From Telopea speciosissima (Eukaryota; Streptophyta; Magnoliopsida; Proteales; Proteaceae), in contig NC_057926.1 in NCBI RefSeq assembly GCF_018873765.1, positions 50,335,043 through 50,399,042 of the forward strand: DNA of 64,000 nucleotides, read 5' to 3'. This document shows, in pieces, positions 39,285 through 48,701 of this stretch. A program made the translations under genes and the position numbers. Numbering within the stretch: the stretch's first letter is position 1; every line of letters begins with the position of its first letter. The notes under the pieces were generated by a model. That model was not told where the DNA came from. It saw only the letters and a list, made by a program, of their open reading frames with translations, and made no database searches.

Positions 39285-40733
39285 GTTTCCTAGGATTTAC
39301 ATGTGGTTGCAGAATTTGGGCATGAAACCACTCCTGCAACCACTTTGTTTCTGAAACCTTATACTAAGTGATTATGGGAGACCTTTTGGGAATCCTTTCC
39401 CTTCGCTCGTTTAACCTTATTTCACTCTTTGTATAGGTTAATATATTCATTTTTGTGGCTTATTGCTTGATCGAGGCGACAACTGATAATCGTGGTGCTT
39501 GGCGTATACGTAGTGAGTGGGTTTGGTCGTTTGGGCCTGTTATTATTATTGCATTATATATTATGTAATCATTATAATTAATAAGCATGTTTGCGCATAT
39601 TGCATACTCTTATATACAATTGTTATAATGTTGATCGGTAATGTTGTACCTTGATGGGTCTCGGTGCCGGTGGGTCGTGGAACCCCGAACACTATATACA
39701 TTTATGAAGAAATTATGTTGAATGTATGTTGAATCGTATGCGCCGTGCGTCTTGGTAACCGGCACTAAACCAGATGAAAAGTTGATGCGCCCGGATTACC
39801 TCTCGGGACGATAGGACTTGCATGTAGTATATTGTGGCTAGGATTTCACACCCTTATGCTACGACCCTTACCAACAGGGGTTTAGGTGTTGGGTAATCAG
39901 TACACCGGATTCTGTGGAGGTGGGAGAGGCCAGTCATGGTAGTATTGGTTATCAGGGGTCTGCCACTGAGTGGTCTTGGAGGCTTCGATCGGCGTAGGTC
40001 CCACGTGACAATTGAGGTTTCATTGTGGCGATAAGTTAAGTGACCCACAGTGTCTCCCGAGTTGTCACAGTAGCATATGCCATTGACTTAGTTGTTTGTT
40101 AGGTGGAAAAATGGACTTAACATGTGCATGCATCATTGGACTATGTGAATTGCGTGTTTGTGCATCCCCATCCCCTCACTGGCTCAGTGGAGCTAACCCC
40201 CTCGTGCGCTCACTTTTTAGATTATGATGCAGGTGACGGATATCTCGCGGGACTTGGAGTGCAGCCCTCGGGGTACGATGAGATTGGTGAGGAGGAACCG
40301 GAGGCCGTGTTTGAGGAACATGGCGACGGGTGTCCTTGCGATGATTGTGCCTACGGGCCGTGAGGATATTCGGGACTCGATCCCTTTTTGATTTACTTTT
40401 GAGGCTAAGGCCTATGTTGAAATACTTACTGTTATACCATTTTTGATAGTTATTAGATGGTCATTGGGAATGTAACTAATTACTGTATTTATCATATAGC
40501 CTTTGAACATCTTGTAACTATTCGATTTATACGCTTCCGCAATACTACTGATCCTTGGAATGTAATATTCCTCTTTTTCTGCATTCTAATATTATATTGT
40601 GTTAATGTTGGTTATGACTGTGCGTTGGGACACTGTGTCAGTGATCCGGGCGGTTTAGTAGGATGACACGCGTCGTCCTAGTCACCCTTTATATGATATT
40701 ATATTCCTTGTCTGGAATAGGAGCGTGACAGCG

Positions 40734-40748
40734 TGGTATCAAAGCGAG
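40734..40748 (+). other. Primer-binding site (initiator Met-tRNA type)
   Basis: TGGTATCAAAGCGAG lies 3 bases after the 5' LTR end. The usual plant initiator-Met PBS is TGGTATCAGAGC, so this copy has one mismatch in the core. Confidence 0.8.
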
Positions 40749-41127
40749 ATGCTCTGCACCAGCCACAGTCTAGCGGATTTGTGATTTACTCTCCACAATA
40801 GGTTGCTAAGTTAAAAGCTTCCAACAATGCATAATTGGAATGTGTGTGAATGCTAGGGAGAAGACTAGTTTAGGGTGAAAGCCGAAGACAATAGCAAATG
40901 ATAGGCACAACAGTGGAAGGAAAGACATGTGTATATATTTATAGATATATTCCTTCGTTTCAGCTGTGAATACATTTTCCATAAGCCAAATGAGTGATTA
41001 CAAAAAAATTCAGCTGAACTGTAAACTTCAAATTCTTACAACCAAGAAAAAGAAAAAAAAAATTTACTACATGGTAAGACAAATAGCTAGGAGTCCATAG
41101 AGAGCATGGTGGGAATGGACAGGAGGT

Positions 41128-42276
41128 CTACTGCTCCATCTCATCATCACTGCTGGGCTCATCCTCTGTGCCCTCATCATGGAGGTAGGAGTGCAAGTCC
41201 TCCATCTGCTGCTCGAAGCTCTCCATGCGTCTGTCTGATGCATCGAGCCTAGTGTTCACTCCTTCAAACCCCTGAGCCATGCTGGTGCTCATCTGGCCCA
41301 AAGCTGCAAGAATCCTATCGATGTCTGACCCACTAGGAGCAGTGCCGGATGAAGAGGCCGCATGCACAGCCGGCTGAGGAGGAGGCTCCTGTACCTGAGG
41401 CTCAGGCCCGTGGCCCTCTGCTGGGACCAATGGCTCCCCATCACTATATGCATCCATCGCAATTCGCATCCTCGCCACTGCATTACGATCTAGAGGTGGA
41501 TCTTCGGTTAAGTCTTGATCCTCCTCACTCAAGTCAACTCCAAAATGCTGGAAAATAGTGGTGAGCAACCTCCCATAGGGTAAATCTAAGTTCTTCCTGG
41601 GATTTCGCCCCGCATGATCCATGGTCCGCATGATAATGTAGGGCAGGCAGATGGGAATGCCTTTGTAGAGGTGATAGGCCACATAGCCTACGAAGATGGA
41701 AGGCATGGTGCGGTGACCTGCTATAGGCACGATGTTGTGCTGCACAATCCGGCTCAATATCCTGGGAGAATTAGCAAAAGAAGTCTCAGGCACTTTCTTC
41801 TCGAATGCCCCACGTGTAAGCTCCCTGTATAATTCCCTGTATGCCTCTCTCCTGAGAAAGGAGTAGGGATTCTTCCATGGTGCGCAGTAGGTCTTCTCTC
41901 CCCAAATAGCTACATTGAGGATGCCTGCCAACTGTGCCCCTGTGAAGGAAATGGTGACTCCCTTGACATAAGAGATGATCCGGTAATCTCGCGTGCCTAG
42001 GTTCTCGGTGTGCAGGTTGGCGTAGAAGTGACGAATGAGCTTGGGATAGAATGGCTCTGGAAGGTTGAGGAGGTTGGACCACCCCAGTGCTTCAAATCTC
42101 GGCCCTACTTTGTAGGCCTTGAGGTCTTCCAGTACCACATCTCTCCCCTCCAAGATACTCTTAAAGCGGAAGTAGTCTTGGTACGTTTCTTGTTTTTCTA
42201 GGTCTTGAAACCATAGTGCATCCAAGGCAGCTGGGGCAGCTTGTTCGGCCCGTGCACGCCTTGTTCTAGGAGCCAT
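41128..42276 (-). CDS. Antisense ORF of the chromovirus (plant transposon-protein-like)
   Basis: An intact 382-codon ORF on the strand opposite to gag-pol, between the 5' LTR and gag. The N-terminus is basic (MAPRTRRARAEQ). The middle (residues ~75-230) has EPFYPKLIRHFYANL, ISFTGAQLAGILNV and CLPYIIMRTMDHAGR, resembling the putative plant transposon protein domain found in retroelement ORFs. Residues ~290-325 are Pro/Ser-rich. Residues ~326-366 look like a coiled coil (LGQMSTSMAQGFEGVNTRLD) and the tail is very acidic (EDEPSSDDEMEQ). Additional antisense ORFs are known from some plant Ty3/gypsy lineages and have no settled function. The frame is undamaged although pol is broken. The same-strand sequence at 43215-43235 has a TATATAG that could serve as its promoter. 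Confidence 0.8.
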   Translation of the reverse strand: MAPRTRRARAEQAAPAALDALWFQDLEKQETYQDYFRFKSILEGRDVVLEDLKAYKVGPRFEALGWSNLLNLPEPFYPKLIRHFYANLHTENLGTRDYRIISYVKGVTISFTGAQLAGILNVAIWGEKTYCAPWKNPYSFLRREAYRELYRELTRGAFEKKVPETSFANSPRILSRIVQHNIVPIAGHRTMPSIFVGYVAYHLYKGIPICLPYIIMRTMDHAGRNPRKNLDLPYGRLLTTIFQHFGVDLSEEDQDLTEDPPLDRNAVARMRIAMDAYSDGEPLVPAEGHGPEPQVQEPPPQPAVHAASSSGTAPSGSDIDRILAALGQMSTSMAQGFEGVNTRLDASDRRMESFEQQMEDLHSYLHDEGTEDEPSSDDEMEQ

Positions 42277-42279
42277 TTA

Positions 42280-43834
42280 CTTCCCTAACCTGCAACCAAG
42301 GAAGGCCAAGGATATAGAAACATATTAAGTCAATGCTTGGATATTAAGGCCTAAGCAGATATACAATGAAAAGAGACAAGGAATTAGAACCTAGACCTTG
42401 ATTCCTACAACAGATTAACCAAATTACAGCAGGAAATGTACTAGGACAATTTTGTTGTGAATGGTCCAAGGAGTTAGGGAAAAGGGGAATGCATGGCCAA
42501 CATGTAGATGCAATCATAGAGGATAAATGTACATGGCCACATTATGCTTGGAGAGCATTATATTATGCAAGCAATTAGTTCAAATAAAGTTGGACTGATT
42601 TGATAAGAAATATACTAAGAGGTCCAAAGAGGAAATTTTCAGATTTGTGTTTGGAAGTTGAAAGGCATAATACACAATGTAAGTACATGGCCATATTATA
42701 CCTAGAACATGAAGTTTTATACCAAATACCTAGTTCAAGCAATATATGGAGCTAACTTGTGGTAAATCATGCTTAGAACTTCAAAGAAAGGAAAATTCAG
42801 ATATGGTACATGGATTTTAACTCATAGGGACAATTATTCATAGCCATGTTATGCTTGGGATTAAGCCCTCTTATGAAATGATAAATGCAAGCAAACAAGG
42901 GGTGCATTCGATCATGAGGCATGCTTGAAACTCTAAAAGAAAAAAAAAAAAAAATTCAGATGTGGTTCTTGGAGTTCAAATTTGCAAGAAGTAAATAGGT
43001 AATGGCTTGAGACAACCCCAAATTACATACACCAAGCCTACCTACCAAAACCGAACTTGATTTGGGCAAAAAAAAAGGAAATAGAATTTTCGGTTAGGGT
43101 TTTGGGATTTCTCCAAAATCCAACCCAAACCCATGGTGATGGTGCAAAATTGGGGTAAATGCCTCAACTAGGTTGCATATGATGGGAAACGAAGGAGGGA
43201 TGGACAAAAATCCATCTATATAGCTAGGAGAAAACAAAAAAACTCAAACCTAGTAAACCCGAAATGGGTTTTGGGGTTTCTCCATAAGAGAAGTCGAAGG
43301 GAGAAAGAGATAGATCGATAGAGAGGGAAGAGGTCATACCTGAACTCGATCGGATTCTGTGGAGGTGGGTTGGAGTGCCAAAAATCCACCTAGAAGGGAA
43401 ATGGAGCAAGAACGAGTGCGGTTTTGGGTTCTCCAGAGCGTAGGGTGTGTTTAGAAATAGGAATTTGGGTTTTGAAAAAGAGTTTCGAATTAGAAACTCT
43501 ATTTTTGGGCCATGCGGTTTTACACTCGGGTGCAAAACTTTGAAACCGACTGTGAATCCGCGGTTTCCTGAGACCAAACTTTGGTCCTGTGAATCTCGGA
43601 TTTACACTCGGATGCAGCCTAGTGAAACCGCACGTAAATCCGACCCGGCCAGAAAGGGTTTTTTGACCCTGTTTTGCTTAACCAACTTGTTTCTAATGCT
43701 TATTACCCTCATTATTGCTTCCCTTACCCCTCGTGTAACCTGTGTTTACCTTTGTAAATCGATTTTTGATTGGTTTGCTTAATATTGCTATTGTGCCTAT
43801 AACTGTGGGTGTTGACTGTAACCAGGTGTGAACC
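42280..43834 (+). other. Untranslated internal region upstream of gag
   Basis: No gag-strand ORF of note. At 43500-43650 it carries two diverged copies of the LTR repeat motif (GGATTTACACTCGG, GAAACCGCACGTAAATCCGA). An A-run lies at 42940-42954. It may hold the antisense ORF promoter. Confidence 0.5.
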
Positions 43835-45187
43835 ATGGTTAATACACGGTCAAATGCCAACCGTTCTCCTGCTAGGGAAGAAGCCGGTGAGGCTTCAAAT
43901 ACGGTTCTACCGGTAGCACCGCCAGTTAGTAATAATGCGGATGTCGCCGCGTTGTTGAGCAATAGGTTGCAATCCATGGAACGAGAGCATAGGGAGGCGC
44001 AACAAGAGCAGCGCCAATTTATGCAAAACATGACTGCTATATTCCAAGACTTTGTTAGGGAAAGGCAGCCAGTGCCTCCTCCTGTGCAAGTCAATCCTCC
44101 CCCACCTGCCCCTGTGGGTTCTGCTGTACCTAGTGTTCCTCTGGCTCAAGCTACTGTCGGAATTCCTTTGACACAAGAGGTGCCAGCACCTACTCTACCT
44201 CCCACTTCAGTGGCTCCTCCAGTCCAAGCGGTGGCTCCGGCTTGGGTGGATGCTACTAGGCTATCGGAAAGATTTCAGAAACATCGTCCTCCAACCTTCT
44301 ACAAGATGGCCCATGATTCCTTTTTCCCGGCAACATTTATAAGGGATCTTGAGAGGATCTTTGAAGTGATACAGTGCAATGACACGGACAAGATCCGGTG
44401 TGCTACCTACCAGCTCCGGGGTGATTCTGATGCATGGTGGCTCTCCTCTAAAGACCATTTTTGGGCAACTCACCCAGAGGCAACTTGGGCTCAATTCAAG
44501 GAAGTCTTCTTCAAAAATTTCTTCCCTCAGAACTTCCGTGATAGGAAGGAGTCTGAGTTTATGAGCTTCTTTCAAGGATCCAAATCGGTCCTTGAGTACC
44601 AGCAAGCTTTTGAGGAGCTGTTTTACTTCGCCCCGGTACACATGAAGGCCGAGAATGTGAAGGCTAGGAAGTTTGAGAAGGGGCTTAGACCTAGCATTAG
44701 TACTTCTGTGGTGCTACACAAGTACCCTACTTATGCTGAGACGGTCCAGGCCGCTAAGGTGATTGAGGACCAGCAGAGAGAGAATTACAGGGCCATTCAG
44801 GCTGGTAAAAGGCCCATGACCTCTCATGAACCTAGGGGATCCACAAAATTCCAAAAGAGAGGATCCTACACTACTGCTTTTCCGGTCCAGTCCCGGAGGT
44901 CAGATGCAGTGCAAGCGCCCAGGCCTACATCAACTCCTCACTATGGTTCCCAGACTCTTATATGTTACAATTGCAAGGAGTCCGGGCATATGGTTCGAGA
45001 CTGTCCTCATCCTCGGATGATAGGACCTCCAGGTGCAGCTACACAAAAGGCACCCCAAGCCAAGGCAGTTGTGCGTTCTCTTCTTCCTGCTCCGGCCCAT
45101 AGATCTCAAGGTCGGGTGTATTCTGTGACAAATGAAGAGGCCCAGGCCGATCCCAGTGTTATTACAGGTAATGCACTCTACTCTTAA
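43835..45187 (+). CDS. gag: Gag of the chromovirus (unspliced frame)
   Basis: A 450-codon ORF starting MVNTRSNANRS. Residues ~40-80 form an Arg/Gln-rich helix (SMEREHREAQQEQRQFMQNM), followed by a proline-rich linker. The retrotransposon gag domain (~135-320) has FIRDLERIFEVIQC, WWLSSKDHFW and FFPQNFRDRKESEF. The CCHC zinc knuckle CYNCKESGHMVRDC is at ~375-388. The frame stops at TAA 45185-45187, inside what looks like a 74-nt intron (45168-45241). Unspliced RNA would therefore give Gag alone and spliced RNA a Gag-Pro-Pol fusion. Confidence 0.9.
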   Translation: MVNTRSNANRSPAREEAGEASNTVLPVAPPVSNNADVAALLSNRLQSMEREHREAQQEQRQFMQNMTAIFQDFVRERQPVPPPVQVNPPPPAPVGSAVPSVPLAQATVGIPLTQEVPAPTLPPTSVAPPVQAVAPAWVDATRLSERFQKHRPPTFYKMAHDSFFPATFIRDLERIFEVIQCNDTDKIRCATYQLRGDSDAWWLSSKDHFWATHPEATWAQFKEVFFKNFFPQNFRDRKESEFMSFFQGSKSVLEYQQAFEELFYFAPVHMKAENVKARKFEKGLRPSISTSVVLHKYPTYAETVQAAKVIEDQQRENYRAIQAGKRPMTSHEPRGSTKFQKRGSYTTAFPVQSRRSDAVQAPRPTSTPHYGSQTLICYNCKESGHMVRDCPHPRMIGPPGAATQKAPQAKAVVRSLLPAPAHRSQGRVYSVTNEEAQADPSVITGNALYS

Positions 45188-45241
45188 GATGTGCATATTA
45201 ATAGCTTTTGTTTCTATGATTGGTTGTCTGTTGCTTGTCAG
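45168..45241 (+). other. Putative intron between gag and protease
   Basis: GTAATG donor after ATTACAG, TTGCTTGTCAG acceptor, T-rich interior, branch-like TATTAATAG at about 45197, length 74. Removing it joins gag codon phase 1 to pol phase 1 in frame, giving [20 protein letters not shown], a normal gag/protease junction. Without removal, gag ends at TAA 45185-45187 and the pol frame has TGA at 45217-45219, so simple frameshifting cannot link the two. Confidence 0.6.
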
Positions 45242-48200
45242 ATGTCGTTCTTGTTTGCTCTCAGCCTGCTTATGCTTTATTTGATTCGGGGGCATCACAC
45301 TCTTTTGTGTCCCCTAGTTTTGCTAAGAAGATGTCCATTGAACCAAAGCTAATGGCCCAGAAATTGATAGTCAGTACACCAACGGGTAGCAAGGTTGAAC
45401 TTAACTCGGTTTATGATCCTTGCCCGGTATGTGTGGGTGGTCACGGACTCGAAGCAAGCTTAGTACTGCTGGATATGAAAGACTTTGATGTGATTTTGGG
45501 AATGGATTGGCTATCAACTCACAAAGCCAGTCTAATCTGTTCAGAGAGGAAGGTTCTATTCAAACCAGCTGAAGATGAAGAGTTTGTGTTTATGGGTACT
45601 AGGCGGGAGAGACCCAAGAAGATTATCATCTCTGCCCTCCAAGTACAGAAGTTGTTGGCAGAGGGATGTCAGTGTTATCTAGCATCTGTGATAGACACTG
45701 AAGCCAAAGGCAGGCCTTTGGAAGAGTTGTACGTGGTGAAAGACTTTCCAGATGTCTTTCCTGAGGATCTAACGCGGTTGCCACCAGATCGCGAGACAGA
45801 GTTCATGATAGATCTGATTCCTGGTGCAGCCCCAGTATCCAAGGCACCTTACAGGATGGCCCCAGCTGAGCTAAAGGAGCTACACGAGCAGTTGAATGAC
45901 CTGTTGAAGAAGGGTTTCATTAGACCCAGTGTATCTCCTTGGGGAGCACCTGTGTTGTTTGTGAAAAAGAAGGACGGTAGTATGCGTCTGTACATTGACT
46001 ACCGTGAGCTCAACAAATTGACAATCAAGAACCGGTATCCTTTGCCTAGGATCGATGACCTATTCGATCAACTACAGGGTGCTAAGGTGTTCTCGAAAAT
46101 TGATCTCCGGTCAGGGTACCATCAGTTGAAGATCAGAAATGGTGATATCAGCAAGACAAGCATTCTGATCTCGCTATGGTCATTATGAGTTCTTGGTCAT
46201 GTCCTTCGGGCTGACCAATGCCCCGACCGCTTTTATGGAGTTGATGAACCGGGTGTTCCACGATGTTCTAGACAAGTATGTCATTGTCTTCATTGATGAC
46301 ATCTTGGTCTATTCCAAGAGCGAGGAGGAGCATGCAGACCATCTCCGCCTAGTATTGCAACGCCTAAGGGAGAAGCAGTTGTACGCCAAATTCAGTAAGT
46401 GTGAGTTTTGGCTACAACAGGTGGCATTTCTGGGACACCTTGTTTCTGGTAAGGGTATAGAGGTTGACCCTGGCAAGGTGAAGTCAGTAGTTGACTGGGC
46501 GATACCCAAGAATGTGGCAGACATTCGTAGTTTCCTGGGACTAGCTGGCTATTACAGGAGATTTATTGAGAACTTCTCAAGGCTCTCCGCTCCTATGACA
46601 CGACTGACCCGAAAGGGAGTGAAGTTCGAGTGGTCTGATAGCTGTGAAAAGAGCTTCCAAGAGCTCAAGCAGAGGCTGGTTTCCGCTCGATACTTACCAT
46701 TCCTAATGGTACCTGGAGGGATGGTAGTCTACAGTGATGCATCTAAAATGGGCTTGGGTTGTGTTCTAATGCAAGATGGGAAGGTAGTGGCCTATGCTTC
46801 TCGGCAATTGAAGGACTATGAGAAGAATTACCCGACCCATTATTTGGAGCTTGCATGTGGTTTTCGCTCCAAGATCCGGAGACATTATTTATATGGTGAG
46901 AAGAGCGAAATATACGTGATCACAAGAGCCTCAAATACTTCTTTACACGAAGGAGCTCAATATGAGGCAAGCGACGTGGTTGGAGTTGTTAAAAGATTAT
47001 GATTGTACCATCCATTACCACCCAGGCAAGGCAAATGTAGTAGCGGATGCGCTGAGCCGGAAATCTCAGTCCTTGTCACTGGCATCACTAGCAGTCAGTG
47101 AGAAACTCATTGAGGAAGCTAGAAGGATGGACCTGGAATTACTGGTTGATGGTGTTACCTTATCTCTATCAGCTTTATCAGTACAATCCACACTGGTAGG
47201 GCGAATTCAATCAGCCCAGGCTTCTGATGAGGAGATTCAAAAGGTTATTGAGGCTATCAAGGGGGACACGCAGCGGGAACTGGATTTTACTTTAACAGAG
47301 AGTGGTGTTCTCATGTTCAGACAACGGCTATGTGTTCCTAGTAACCCTCAGTTGAGGAAGGAAGTGTTAGCTGAGGCCCATGACTCTCCCTATTCTATTC
47401 ATCCAGGTAGTACGAAGATGTATAGAGATCTGAAGGAATATTACTGGTGGAGTGGAATGAAGAGGGATGTGGCTGAGTATGTGGCAAAATGTCTTACTTG
47501 TCAGCAGGTGAAGGCGGACAGACAGCGACCTCATGGCCTCTTACAGTCATTGCCTGTTCCAGAGTGGAAGTGGGAGCATGTTACCATGGATTTTGTCACC
47601 GGGTTGCCCCGCACGCCTAGAGGTGTCGATACCATATGGGTTGTCGTTGACAGATTGAAAAAGACGGCTCACTTCATCCCCATGAAGATTACCTATTCGA
47701 TGGACAAGCTGGCTCGCTTGTACATTGATAATGTAGTTCGTCTACACGGAGTTCCTGTCAGCATCATCTCCGATCGGGATCCCAGATTTACATCTAAGTT
47801 CTGGGGGGATTTTCAGAAGGCAATGGGTACACTGTTGAGTTTTAGTACAGCCTTCCACCCTCAAACCGACGGACAGTTGGAGAGGACTATTCAGACATTG
47901 GAAGATATGCTCCGAGCTTGTGCCATTGATATGCAGGGCAGCTGGGACGAGCATCTCTCACTTATTGAGTTTGCTTACAATAACAGTTACCAGGCTACTA
48001 TAGGCATGGCACCGTTTGAGGCTCAGTATGGGAAGAAGTGTCGGACACCGTTATATTGGGACGAAGTAGGTGAACGGCGTATTCTTGGACCCGAGTTGAT
48101 TCAGGCAACATGCGAGAAGGTGGACTTGATTCGTGAGTGGATCAAGGCGGCTCAGTCCAGGCAGAAGGGTTATGCAGACTTGAGGCGGAAAGACCTTGAG

Positions 48201-48701
48201 TTCACTATCGGCGATAAAGTGTTCCTTAAGGTATCACCCTCCAAAGGGGTGATGCGTTTCAGCAAGAAGGGCAAGCTGAGTCCGAGATTTATAGGGCCTT
48301 TTGAGATCCTTGCACGGATTGGACCGGTGGCATATCGGTTAGCACTCCCTCCATCTTTAGAAGGTGTGCACGACGTCTTCCACGTGTCCATGTTGAGGAA
48401 GTATATCCATGATCCAAGCCATGTATTGACGCATGAACCACCAGAACTTGCGGCCGACATGTCCTATAAAGAGTCGCCTGAAAAGATTTTGGACAACAAG
48501 GTTGTTCATCTTCGCAACCGGCTCATTCATTATGTGAAGATAAAATGGTGCAACCATCCGGAAGAGGAAGCTTCTTGGGAGGCAGAGGTAGAGATGCGGG
48601 CGAAATACCCTTTTCTTGCCTATCTACAAGGTACGTCAAATTTCGAGGACGAAATTTCTTATAAGGTGGGGGGATGTTATACCGTGCATTCCGGGATATA
48701 A
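45242..48701 (+). pseudogene. pol: Pol of the chromovirus (PR-RT-RH-INT-chromodomain), frameshifted
   Basis: Protease has DSGASHSF (about 45283-45306). Reverse transcriptase runs from ~45900 with [27 protein letters not shown] and the catalytic FIDD box near 46290. RNase H starts at [12 protein letters not shown] near 46727. Integrase has the HPGS...CLTCQQVKAD zinc-binding region (about 47400-47510), the DFVTGLP and DRDPRF/HPQTDGQ core segments (47590-47880) and GKLSPRFIGPFEI (GPY/F module, ~48270). A chromodomain-like segment (KILDNKVVHLRNRLIHYVKI then EEEASWEAE) is at ~48484-48600. One single-base shift lies near 46163-46172 and several more at 46855-46960 around RNase H, breaking the frame into three. 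The last codons run into the 3' LTR. Confidence 0.93.
48662..48674 (+). other. Polypurine tract
   Basis: TAAGGTGGGGGGA directly precedes the 3' LTR start, the normal place for plus-strand DNA priming in an LTR retrotransposon. Confidence 0.8.

Larger units (their letters stand above)
37711..40730 (+). repeat. 5' LTR (3,020 bp)
   Basis: TG...CA ends. A likely promoter TATA (TATAAAT) is at 38396-38402, giving a U3 of about 0.7 kb and an unusually long R-U5 of about 2.3 kb. It contains a four-unit ~80-bp tandem repeat at 38961-39284 and a 79-codon open frame at 40124-40363 that is also intact in the 3' LTR. It aligns along its whole length with 48675-51680. Confidence 0.95.

Noticed and set aside
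41349..42201. Plus-strand and other-frame ORFs across the antisense ORF
   Set aside because: Shadow frames of the 382-codon ORF with no motif of their own.
43224..43577. Minus-strand 117-codon ORF upstream of gag
   Set aside because: It overlaps the repeat motif shared with the LTR and has no protein signature; it may be part of the antisense transcript leader.
43835..45300. Programmed -1 frameshift linking gag and pol
   Set aside because: The pol frame has a TGA at 45217-45219, downstream of where any shift from gag (which ends at 45187) would occur.
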